Below, piece after piece: positions 36,409-49,146 of a DNA stretch of 64,000 nt (its first letter is position 1; every line of letters starts with the position of its first letter). Location: NCBI RefSeq assembly GCF_001039355.2, contig NW_019775746.1, positions 491,496 to 555,495 of the forward strand. The letters run 5' to 3'. A model generated the notes under the pieces. The model did no database searches and was not told the DNA's origin. It saw only the letters and a program-made list of their open reading frames with translations. This DNA is from Lingula anatina. Taxonomy: Eukaryota; Brachiopoda; Lingulata; Lingulida; Lingulidae. Position numbers and translations under genes: made by a program.

Positions 36409-39400
36409 CTGGTATAAGATGGCAACAGATAATCGTGTTATAAATTATACCTGAACTAATAAAAAACAAATAATCCTTTATTAATGTGTCCAAAATAGAG
36501 AACGCAAATATTCTTTGTTTTTGCCTTAAACAAAAAAATTGAAAAAAAAAGACATAATGTACCTTGAAAATGTTAAAAATGTGTATAACATTAAATTTTA
36601 AAGTTGGGATTTAAATGCAATATTTAATATACCTAATGAAATTGGTGCACATTAAAGAAGATGACACTGGGAAATTGAGATAAAAGGACCAACTTCTTTT
36701 GAAATAACTTTGTAGCAAAAAAACTTAAGATGGTTTTAATATTGGCTTTATTGTTAAGTTTTGCTTAAATTAGTAAAAGTCTCTAAATCTGGGAAGGTCT
36801 TATCTAACATGGTAATTGCACTCCGAAGAAGATGAAGATTTGTTACATCCCAGTGTGTTACATCCTAGTCTGTCACACATGCGTGTGAGCAAAGAGGACA
36901 TGGCCAGAGGTATTTTTTTCGTTTGCTTGTTTCAGAATTCTACTGCATAAATATATTACGCAAACAGATCAGCATTTAACAATAATACAAAATTATTCAT
37001 CAAACAAGATTTTTAGTATTTTATGTGGAACTAGATAAATTTCTGGGAGCTGTTTTGTCGTCCATTTACATTCAAGGAACCATATGCAGGCATATCTTCT
37101 AATTCTCTATCCAAAGTCTGATTGAATCAGTTTATCAAACGTGCTCGTTCTTCTGACTCATATATAATGCCAACTCACGGAAAAACTTTAAAAAGAATAT
37201 GAAAATCAGCCATCGATCAGTTAGTGACATGATTGCTTTAAGCTGTATGGTGTATCCCGCAGGCCGTGTGTTCTGTCCCCTGGGACCGACACCCGGGGAG
37301 TGGACACGTGGGGCAATGGTTGAACTTGTTATGACAATCGAATTTAAAGTAACCCATAAGGATGCACAGCTCATTATTCCCCTACCAAGTAACTGAGTTG
37401 AAGCAGCGAACAGAAGATTACCTTTAATGGTATATCTGGTGACAAAGAAAGAAAAAAATTTAAAATTCAGTTTATAGTGCTCATGGAATGACAAATACAA
37501 CGTGTTGCTTTTACTGATGTAATATTGGGTTATAAACAATGACGTTTTTCTTTGACAGATTTTGATAGTGATATACAAACGTAGAAAATTTGATTGTTTT
37601 GACTGGTGTTGTTCATGTCGCTTTATGGCCAAAATTTTTGGCAAACCATTTAGAGAAACCAATTTGAATCAGAGGACACAGTCTTCAGTTACTGTCTTGC
37701 AAAGTTTAGGTAAAATGCCTCGAGCTCTCTTTCGACGTTGAATTGCCAATTGGGAGCAAAGTTCACGAAAGACAGCATTTCTCTGAAAAAATCTTTAATT
37801 ACTACTTTAGTGAAAGCCAGATTTGACTTGTTCTAAGTCGAGATATATAATTGGCAAGGCTGGCCGGTTATACCAACAGACGGGTCACGTAGTGTACTCT
37901 CTTAACAAACATGTCTGACATTCTCGCCGACTGAGAAAACACGCACTGGTCAAAATATAAGGCTTAACCAAATAGCCCACGGCAAAACGAAAGGCTATAC
38001 TGGAAAACAGAAACTGGTAATGCCGTGACTGGGTAACAGATCGGCCAGAAACCTGGAGTGATGTTAGACGCCTTTAAACCCGATGGGAACCAAACAGACT
38101 GACCACAATCAACTTGGCAACCTTTAATAAGTGAGATCAGTGCCCTTGTTACGTTTTTATAACTAGATAAAGCAAGACACTTTCTTTTCTTTAAGTATAA
38201 TGATTTCTAATTTTACTTTAGAGTGACTCGGCTAAAACTTATTGCCATCTCAGAAAACAAAAAATAACGATCAGAAAGTAATTACCAATAATAACAACTT
38301 CAACCCGACGAACTTTTAAACCAGGATGGAACTGTAATCGCCTTTTTCTTTAACCACACGTTTGCATGCTCAGGCTTACATAGATTGTTAACCTAGTACG
38401 CGAATTATTGCTTTGGAATGTAATGAGTTCCAAAAAAGACAACGAGACTACTTACGGGCAAGTGCTTTACAGGACTCACATGTTTGTGTTTTTAAACCTA
38501 TGATGAACATATGTTTTGCGGGAATTATACAAATATAAACCTCATGCTTGTAGATTTCCTCTTGTTTCCTTCTCAAAAGGTTGCTCCAGATCAATGGTCA
38601 GTAAAACCAACTGCCGTTGTTTAACCCAACGCCCCTTCGGTGAACTGTCATTAACCAACCTAAATTTGGCCGTCAATAAACATTTCGAAAAATAAACGGA
38701 AAAAAACCCGCAATTTTTAGGACCAAAAACTATTGTTGTCCTTCAACGTAAAATGTACAAAACCAATGACTTATATCACAACTTAATAATGCCAATAAAG
38801 AATCTGTCAATAAAAAAAAAAACGAAAAAAACTGAAACGTTGAAGTGTTCTATTTGCAAAGAATTTCCCAAATGTTCCTGATGAAAATTATCACCAACCG
38901 ATGTTTCGGATTTTCTCTCATTAATTACGCCCCTCGTTCACAGCTGACCCCGAGGCGCGTACTGTTTACTGTGACTTCGCCGAAGAGCCTACGGCTACGA
39001 ATGCCCGAGGTCAGAGACCATTTTAATCAAGTCCACTTATGAGACGCTGACCCTCACATGTGAGAATTCTTATTTTTCGGTAACTCTTTCAGAAAATACC
39101 ACACTTCCAACAGCGGTGGAATCTGCTGCCAATCAGAGTGACGAGAAACACCAACAACATACGAGGTTCAATAACAACACATTTGTAATTGTTGCTGCCT
39201 CCGATACTCTAGAATGCACACCTTAGATAACTCGTGTACTGAAAAACCCTGGTACAACAAGCCCTAATTTGGTAATACCGATGTTCTAACAAGTATTATA
39301 CAAATCATTTGCGCAATGAACAAGAAGAATACTCTTTATTGCGGTATGGGGCATAAGAATTGTGTATCATCTTTGCGTTATCTTTCCCATGTAAGTGAGA

Positions 39401-42400
39401 GTGTAACACCGTGGTATGTTGTGGTAAGTTGTGTATACCGTTTACTGACTATAGCCAAAACCTTATTATGATGAAGCTGATTATAACCCCCATACAATGT
39501 AAAATAAAAATTGAACATGAGCTGTAACGTAAGAATACACCTGGCGTATCTTCAATGTATACCTAAAACAAGAGGGTATGAGCATCTCAGTTTTATTATC
39601 TCAATGCAATATATCCATTGTTAGAATGAATGGTAGTCCTTGCTCTAAATCAAACATTTATAAAGTATGCAAGGCCTTTTCCCAACTTGAGGAGCAAGAT
39701 TCTACACTTATGTTGTTTCCACCCAGTAACTTAATAGGCTATATTTACCGCTACGTGGAATGTTGCTAGGGCGTTTGTGTCTTCACGAAGCAGTTAAAAT
39801 GGATCATCTTTCAATTCTATATCCTTTTTGTTGAGGTAAACCATAAAATTAGTTGTTTGGTCGCACAGTATAGAATTCTTGCCATAGTCTATGCCTTTAA
39901 ATGTACCGTTTATTTGATACACACTGCATATCAACTGGTTCTATTTTAAAATTAAAATTTTCTTTTTATGCTAATTTGAATTTTCCGTTTTAAGGAAGAT
40001 CCTTTCTTTCCCTTCATCATATCGGGTATAATTCCAAACAAGTTTGTAGTGTGCGTATTTAGTGCCAGAGAGTAAACAATTTTTACAAATCAAGATAAAA
40101 TCGTCATTAAATTGCAAATGCACGTTTCAATTGTGAAGCATTATTAGAACTAACACTGACTAGTGACAGAGGAACTATATGACTTAATTCATTCAAAACT
40201 TATTGTATGAGTTTTTAATTCATTTTTCTTTTTGTTACAGAGAAATATCTCCATGCCTTAAAACCAACGTGTGCTGTTCCTGCTATGGGACATTAACAAT
40301 TTTGGGTTGCCTATTTTTTTTCAAGAAGTTGGAATGTAAATTGAGGGAAACGAAAAAACTCAGTATAGAGCTCTATTATAACCAATAACAATAGCTGAAG
40401 TTATTTTGTTTTAAAATAATGTCGAACATGTTTATATTCATGTAGATATGAAAAGATTTAATGGCCCTCGTATTAACTTAAGTCTCAGTTGACTTGAAGA
40501 CACCCACTCATTAATCTAAAATCTAATTCGTTTTCTTGTGCACGACAGTCTTCAAACATGCTGGTATCTTGGATAATCGTTTTGCCTGCTTACAGCAGGT
40601 GAATAGTCATCATTTAAAACCCACAACCATTATTTCGCGCATATAATTAAAACGTTTGGATAATGCTATTTTTTAAATTATTTCAATTCGTATAAATCAT
40701 GCAATAAAAATCTGTAATCATCTGTAAGATTTCTTCGTTAAAAATTAAGTTGTATTTATGTGACGGTACAAATATATTTAACATTGCTTGTTTGTATCCA
40801 ATCTGACTGATAAAGACGTGAAGTTTACTTACATGGCGTCCTCGCATCGGAATCTTTGGAGTTTTCTGTCTCTCCTTCCTTCTTTGTGCTCTCGTTGTCA
40901 TTACTGTCTTCGTCATTGCCAAACCATCCTTTCTCCTTTTTTAACCTCCTCCTTGCGTTCGCAAACCAAGTAGACACTTGGGTCAAAGACATTTTTGTTA
41001 TAATTGCCAACATGATCTTTTCTCCTTTTGTTGGATACGGATTCTTCTTGTGCTCGTTGAGCCAGGCTTTTAGAGTGTTCGTTGTTTCCCGGGATGCGTT
41101 CTTTCTTCGAACCCCATTAAATTCTGATGCATAGCTAAAAATAATGAAAATAAATTATGTTAATCGTCAGCGTTAATTCTACATTTTCATAACTTTAAAA
41201 CCTAACATTAGTTGGTCAGTCAATTTACTGTGTCATCCCACATATTAAACCAACTCATGCAAAATATCGGAGTTGCCAAATTTTAGGGTATTTTAACCTT
41301 TTTTTAAAACTTCTTTTTATTACAACCAACCGATTGTCATTTAAAACATTGTTAGAAAAATCTATCAAATTATAAATAGAATAAATATTGACTCACAATA
41401 AATACATTTATCTATATGTGCCCATTAAAAATATCATTAGAATAACATTAATGTTTACACATCATATATACAATATTTATCAATTGATATTTAAAAAAAA
41501 TCCTTATTTTGGTTAGCAGAGATGTTAAAACTTTGACATCAAAGATTGTACGAAGTGGTTTTAAATCAAGAATTTATTTGAATTTCATCTCAAAAATAAT
41601 TTACAAATATTATTAACATAAAGTTGTTTGATAATTTAAATTTAAATAAAAACATTTCTCTAACATACAACACCAAATCGCAATGTCTAAAAAGTGCTTC
41701 TTAATAATTTGCATTTTCTAACTTTGCATTTAAAATTATTGTTTTACACAGCTTTTAATCAGAATTTCGTTCTTTTACCATTTAATATACCTGGCCTTGG
41801 TTCATAAATTTGGTTAATGGGTTTGCCATTTGTTGTTAAATACAGGAGCAAAACTTACACCTAAAATTGGGATCTTCATGTTTTTTTATATATGTGTAGG
41901 AGGGACAACCCTCTATAAAAAATTCTTATTCCTTTTTTTCTAAATGTCGAACGATTATTACAAATAAGCTTCATACGGGTTATTGCATGAATTCCACTAT
42001 TTTTGACTATGTTTGATATTGTGCAAAAAGAGTGGAACAACGGCCACTGCTTTGATAAAAAAATTAAACTGAAGGAGTACTTAGTCAGTTTAAGTTTTTT
42101 GTGATTCATTTTATACTTTAAAGTGAAACTGGTAATAAATAAATTCTTTTTGGAATTGTCCTTAAGACTTTTTATTAAATCTCATTTTCAATTTAGATGT
42201 TCTGCATCCCGTTTACCAAGTCCCAATACGATGTTACTGAATAAATCGACGGATTTCATTGGTTAATGCTTAAACCACTAATTCCATTTTCTTTCTAATA
42301 AAATCGATACATCTTATATGGAGGTGCCATCTCATGTGTCAGGACACTGAAAACCTGGTACAAAGATTACTGGGCAGACATCTGTAAATGTGTTACGTTG

Positions 42401-43047
42401 CTTTAATTGCCACCTAAGACATCTGGCCACTGCTTTGTGCGTCACATGGGTCCACCACCTATTTAGAACACAGGCTGGGACACGGCCCCATTGAAAAAAA
42501 TTCCAATATTTTTTTTTTACCATGTTCACGACTTTTCCTTTTTTTTTTCATTGTGAACGACTTCCTCGTTTTTTTAAGTATGAGACTTGTCACGTATTAT
42601 ATACGCAGGATAATGTGTTTCAATTGTTTTCGAAGCCTGGTAAGAGTCTTGTTTTATGTTTGTTTGCAATTCTTGGTCAACATAAGAGTTGTTTTTGTCT
42701 AACAACGTACATATTATATTGACGCCATCATTTGTGTCTATTTTTCAATTATTCAATTATTCAAATATGTCAAGGCTGTGAAATGTTTCCGAATAAGTGG
42801 CTACTTTAACAAATGAGACGAGGAATTTTGTCCCAATATGTTAGATAAATTAGCAAAAATATCTCCGATCTATCTTCATTGTGTCGTTTAATATAGACAC
42901 AATTGTATTGAATTAGAGTAGATAAACAACTCATCAATTTTCTCTTTATGACACTGTGTTTCCAAAAATAGTTCTGTGTAGAAACTTTGAACCCGTAATG
43001 TAATTCCTATAATAACATAAACAAGTGAATGCAAAAAAGGTAATGAC

Positions 43048-43126
<79 letters not shown>

Positions 43127-46100
43127 GCCACGCTCTATTCATCAAAAATATGCGAAGTGTATTCGCAAAATTTAGAGATAACTAAATCTCAAAAGTGAAA
43201 TAAAAACTATGATATCTCTTAATTTAGATCGTTTTGTATCTAAAGGGTCGACAATGGAATGTTGGTGACATGGTCATTGAAAAACTGACAATGAAACAAA
43301 ATAAATTTAATCTAAATAATGATTTAAATAATACTAGCGTTATGTTTTGTAAACAACGATATTGGTTGACAAGCAGGAAGGATACTATACTCTCAGCTCA
43401 TGAATAAATCAGCTCACTCTAGGCAATAGGAAGGGCTGGAGTCTAGCAATGAAGTTTGTTCAATCTATAAGAAGTTTCTCATTTAAAACTTAACAAAATA
43501 AATAAATGAATAGATTAATTAATTAATTTATAAAATTGGGAAAATGTAACTTCCAAAATTGATATCACGTGATAAGTATGGTTTGTGCACACCCCTTCCG
43601 CATTTGAGCAACTTCATAACTATATCCTCATTGTCAATCTTATTTTGCTATAGAATTCCAGTGGACGGACATGTCCCATGGCATTTCCCTATCAATATAA
43701 AGGGATGTGACAACCAATGATAGTGTTATGCTTTCATGCGGTATTTGTTTCTGTTTTTTTAAGGTTTCTCATGGCGAGTTGTGCAAGAAGTCTATGCACT
43801 GGACTGAAATGACATAGTTTACCAAAGATTCAAACGTGTAATAAATATCCTTCAGATTCCGGACTGCAGAGATAATATTACAAAGAGTAAACACATCTAT
43901 AATTTATTCTATTGTAACTTTTAAGAAAAATTGAATCTTACTCTCCAAGTTTTCCATACTGTCACTTTTATCTCTGTATACTACTATCCACGTCTTCTTT
44001 TCTTCTTAAATCATTTGTCAGTAAATGAAAGACATAACCATAAGTAAGTGGGCATGCTTTGACGTTAACGGACCTCAAGTTATCTATATTGACTTGTAAC
44101 CAATGTATGATTATGTTATAAGTTCGAGATATTTCCTTGATCGGTATTTATTTCCTTTCTGTGGCAGCAATTTGGAATAACTGAATAACAATGGTATGTA
44201 TATAATACGTCAGCCTCGATCCCCTCACTCGTCCTAACACCTACCAGATTTCGTTTGGAAAATGTGATTTACTTTCTGTTACATTCAGGAAGAATTGGAG
44301 GTGCATTTGTATAATGTATCTAAATGACATTAAGAAACAGAAGATAATTCCTTTATGGTCCTTTGCTTTTTTGTTTATGTTGTAGAAGCCGCCGCTACAC
44401 AAATGGTTTTCGTGGTGTACTTTATCTTCTTCCAGGGGGATCAATCTTCCCATTGTTGACCAGTGACTGTTTTTCTCATGTTCATATAATTTTTTGTACC
44501 TTCCCTTTCGGACATTCTTTCTTTGCCAAATATTGCCTCATATATTTTCCCGATGTGTATCGAAATGTAAAGACCCCCCCCCCCAGCTGTTCGTAAAATC
44601 CCTCTTTTGCGTGCAAGATGCACCCCGGCTGAGATGCAGCGTCTTTAACTCGTGAGCTCGCTCTTATCTGATGGTGAATCACGCTGTTAAATGATAAACT
44701 TGGCCGCTTTCTATGCCAGTTCTCTCCGAAAGTGAACAACCAAGAGTTGATTACCTGACGATGAGAAGGAGGTGTGATTGGGATAATCTTGTTTGCTCGG
44801 GTTTTTTTCTTGAAAAGTCTTGGGCCAATTGAGGCAATGAATGAAAGGATAAAGGTCTGCGACCTACTGTTGCTTCGCACGTTCCCTTAACAGCTCAACT
44901 GATTATGTGGGTTAACTTTAAGGAATCGGTCAAAAGTAGCGAAATGTAGCGTTGCAAACCCGTGCCAAGGCGCACTCAAATGTCTTTGACAAGTGTATTT
45001 GCTTTCCTAAACCACGTGAGTCGTGTTTCTGGTCGTGTATTAAACACCCACTACATCTGTAAATACGTATACACGCGTGTTTGGGCCGACCAAAATGGCG
45101 CCTGTGTGGTATCATTATCTAACCATAAAGCCCAGGAACAGTTAGAGTATCAACAGTATAAGTATATCCAAATACGCTTTGTCCTTGCAAATGAAGACGT
45201 TTGAACAATAGGTTGATTTATTAGCATGTCGTGGAACGCCATACGATAGCTCGTTTTCAGTTTCCGATAATTTGGTCGCATGCTTAAAGCTCTTATGTTT
45301 CAACAAAGCACCCAGATTTCCCATTGCTTATACATTCTAATTGTTCTGATTTCCAGCTGTTGGATTTTATTTTATTGAAAAACTGACAAAACCAAATACA
45401 ATCCGAAATACTAGTTACATAAATTTCAATGTCGAAATTACCCAGCGACTTTTTCTTGTTTCTGTCATTATCTATAAGGAAGCATATTTCAAAATTCTTA
45501 AACTACTTAAACTCTTCTGCATTGTATTAATGTCCGATTTAAAATTTCAAAATTCACTTTAACAAAAGTACTTTGTTCTGCTTGGGGACCAGAATTTTAA
45601 TTGGAAAATGTGACTTAATTGGAATTCTTAAACCCTATTACAAATACTTAGAAAATTAACTACATTAACGTTATCTAAATGTTTATGTAAATTTGTCAAA
45701 TGCATTTAAGAGTAATATAACCTTCAAACCACCATATTGCGATATCTTCTTTTTAAGATCAAATATTCATTCGAAGTAAATGAAACCAAGTTTTTTTCCT
45801 TCAAGCCAATATACATCAAATGCTAATCATGAACGGGTCATTCCACATGAACATTTGAGTCACGTCAATATTTGCATAATTTTGATTTGCCTCATTGTTT
45901 TGGCTGTTTAATACTATGGTCCCCTTCAATATAGAAAATAATCAGCAGCAATCAGAAAGTGACGAAAAACAGTCATGCAAATATTACACAAAATATGTAC
46001 GTCACTGCCATGAAATAAATGTTGACTTTATTAAGTATTAGCCAAACATAAGGCTGCCGCATTAACGAATCAAAGATAGAATCACAATAGTTTAATTAAA

Positions 46101-47422
46101 ACGGATTACATTTTGTGTGAATCTTATTCCATTTTACAGAAATAAATACCGTTTCAGAAATATGTCTAAGGATTCCTACCCCAGCCAACCTTTGCCAATT
46201 CAAATTCAGACCCTTATCCTTAAATTCAAATAAAATTAGCAGTTACCGAAATGTAATTTACAATTCAATTTGTTTACTCATTATCTCTAATCAACAGTGC
46301 CGACGAATGCTAAGTACTGTATTGGTTTGATCACAGTCTGTACGTCCACTCGAACCCTCATTTCAACTGAATAATATGACCGAAAACACAGAAAACATCT
46401 GAAAATGCCAAATCAAATTTTGATGAATTTCTAAGCAAACGCGGTTGTTTCTTCAAATATATACATGACTCTAAAACGGTCCACTTAATCCTTTTTATTG
46501 GTCTTTTTGCTTCAGCTTGTTTTAAATATTTCCTTGCTTTTAAATTTTTTGACTAAGCTTACAGTAGAACATAAAATGACCTTTCAATATCTGAACTGTT
46601 TTTTTTATTTTACTTACTTTAATCAGCATAAAATGCTTAAACCTGCATATTAAAAGTTATTACTGAATTAAAAAACAAAACAAATAAGTTAGACATATTA
46701 GACTATTTAATTTGACATAATCCAGTTAATTAGTTAAAGTATCATTAAAATATAAATGAAATTGATAGATTCTATATAAAAAATGAAACTTTGAAATATG
46801 TAAAGAATTCATACTTTTGGCTGGAAGTATATTTTCTAATAAAAACGCGCAATTCGTTGACAGCAAATTCAGTGAGGGGAGTGAGTTAACAATGCCGCCA
46901 TTAACAAGATTTTCATTAATTAAAAAGACAAGTTTATGCTAGAAGTCAAGTAAATGCCACATTACGGTCAATGTATTTTATTTTTTGTAATTTAAATGTT
47001 TATCTTGTGGTTGAAATTGAAAGAAGCAGCTGCATGCATGGAACTGGTACAATATTTCCTCAAAATATTGGGCCATTCAAAATTAAGGCTACAATGAAAC
47101 CAGTGTTGTTTGATGTTCAGTTGAAAAAAATTGATTGAACCATATATAAAAAATAAAGCTTTGAATTTCTTTTCAAATCCCTGAAGAAGGCCTCGGGACC
47201 GTAAAATGTATAATAATTATTTCCATATTTCACATAAATTTTGGGAAAATGGACGGTGCACAAAAGCAGAACAAGATTTGTGTAAGCTATATTTGTCTTC
47301 AGACAACTTGCTGCACTTCTACTACAAGAATTAAAATTTGTCGAAAGTAAATTAACTGCAGTAGTACACGTTTCAGGTATATTCTTAAAAGCGGTAGCGT
47401 TAGCGTATTTCGTCTGTTTTTT

Positions 47423-47499
<77 letters not shown>

Positions 47500-47872
47500 T
47501 TAAAATGTGTCAAATTAATTTAATTAAATTTGAATCATCGTATACCGACTGCTTCTTCCACTTTTCTTTTGATCTTAATATATCATTTTTTTATTCTTAA
47601 TATTCGCCCTTAATTTCCGATTTAATATTTTACACAAAGGCGTAAAACGTCTTACATTTTTCTGAACTCTGCCATTAATTTCCCTTTTTTTAACCAGAAA
47701 ATGGAAGTATTAAAATTGGTGCAGAAAACGTCAACCTACCCTGAGTATGGGTAGCCAGCCCACGTGTAGTCGTACTGGTAGGCGGTAGGGGGAATACCGT
47801 GCCATAGCTCTGAGCTGTCTTTCACATCATAGGCAGTATTCTGAAAAAGACGGAATAAAATCTTACAAATAG

Positions 47873-47905
<33 letters not shown>

Positions 47906-49100
47906 TTTATCTGTAAAATCATAGGCAGTATTCTAAAAGTATTTACAAAGAGAGAGAGAGAGAGGTATCTTTGTTATCTTTGCAAAGTCAGTAGAACACT
48001 ATATAATTATCTAAAATGACCTTTTTATATAAACTAACAATGCATAGTGGGGCCTACACATTGCTTCTTTACTTGTCTTACTACCCCCCCCCTCCCTCNT
48101 TTTCCTTTCAAAGCATACTTGACTCGTGGTCAAATTAAATGTAGCCAAAGATATAACGGTAAAGAAAATACAGACGTCATAATCATTTGTATAATCAAAC
48201 AGCTAAAAAGTTCAGAACAGAATGTGCATGGTCATAGTAAAAAAAGGACTTTCTATTGTGACCTAATGTGTAAAATCACTACGACAAAGTAAGCGTAGAT
48301 TTGAACGGCGCCAGTTTTGAAAATTAACCACAGTATTAGGCCACGCTGTAAATACGTTGACTAATCCTAAATTAAAAAAAAATTTAAAGAAGTGCGCTCC
48401 AAACGCTGTGACCATTTCGTACAATTCAGCCCATTGACATAGATATGTAGAGTGACAATGTATTCCTGTGACAAAGTAAAATGGAAAAACGGGGATGTTG
48501 GGAGGAGGAGTTTTTTTTATAAATTCTGACGACAATAGTTGTTGTTATAATTTAATTAAAGGGCATTGAACTACACATTTGTTGTTAGTTAGTTCCGACA
48601 AGGTTTACTACCCGCAGGTACCAGTACTTACAAAATAACCAGACTTCTGGGCAACCCCTAAACTTTTTAAACAAGAAAACTTTTTTTACATCATCCCTCT
48701 TAAATATTTATTGGGAGGTATATGCAAATAAGTTTGAAAATCTGCATTTTGCCATACTTATAATATATTCTCTCAATGAAAATAAGCTACAAGTTCACTT
48801 TAGGCTCTGCAATATCATAACAATGCCTCTTTGTTTTGTGTTATAAATTGAATAAATAATGTAGCAAACCATATCATGTATATTTTAGCATCAAGTATGC
48901 CCGCATATTAAAACGACTAACGAAACCAAGCATAATATTTCTTTAAATGCCACTTTTTACAGCGGTCCATGGAAAATAGCCCACTTTTTCCTTTTTTTAA
49001 TGTCTTGATAAGAGATTATTCATACTAACAACCAGACTTATATAACATTAAATAAGTTGTCCTTTTTTTATTTATTTCATAATAATAATAATTATTATTA

Positions 49101-49146
<46 letters not shown>

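Larger units (their letters stand above)
41135..47739 (-). other. Large Irx intron before the homeodomain exon (6605 bp)
   Basis: The donor is gtaggt and the acceptor ttttag, phase 2. It holds two long pure TA microsatellites (43049-43122 and 47427-47495) and two candidate regulatory patches listed separately (45838-46015 and 46835-46990). The rest is AT-rich without recognisable exons. The 132-codon minus frame at 44482-44880 shows no domain and no supporting splice logic. Confidence 0.7.

Noticed and set aside
37135-37662. 175-codon open frame on the minus strand
   Set aside because: It lies inside an Irx intron, has no recognisable domain, and AT-rich DNA produces such frames by chance.
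42888-43145. Tyr-Ile repeat frames
   Set aside because: By-product of the TA microsatellite.
44482-44880. 132-codon open frame on the minus strand
   Set aside because: Intronic, no domain, no splice logic, overlaps a frame on the other strand equally well open.
48285-48310. tRNA B-box-like GATTTGAAC
   Set aside because: No matching T-stem, acceptor stem or A box at the right distance on either strand.
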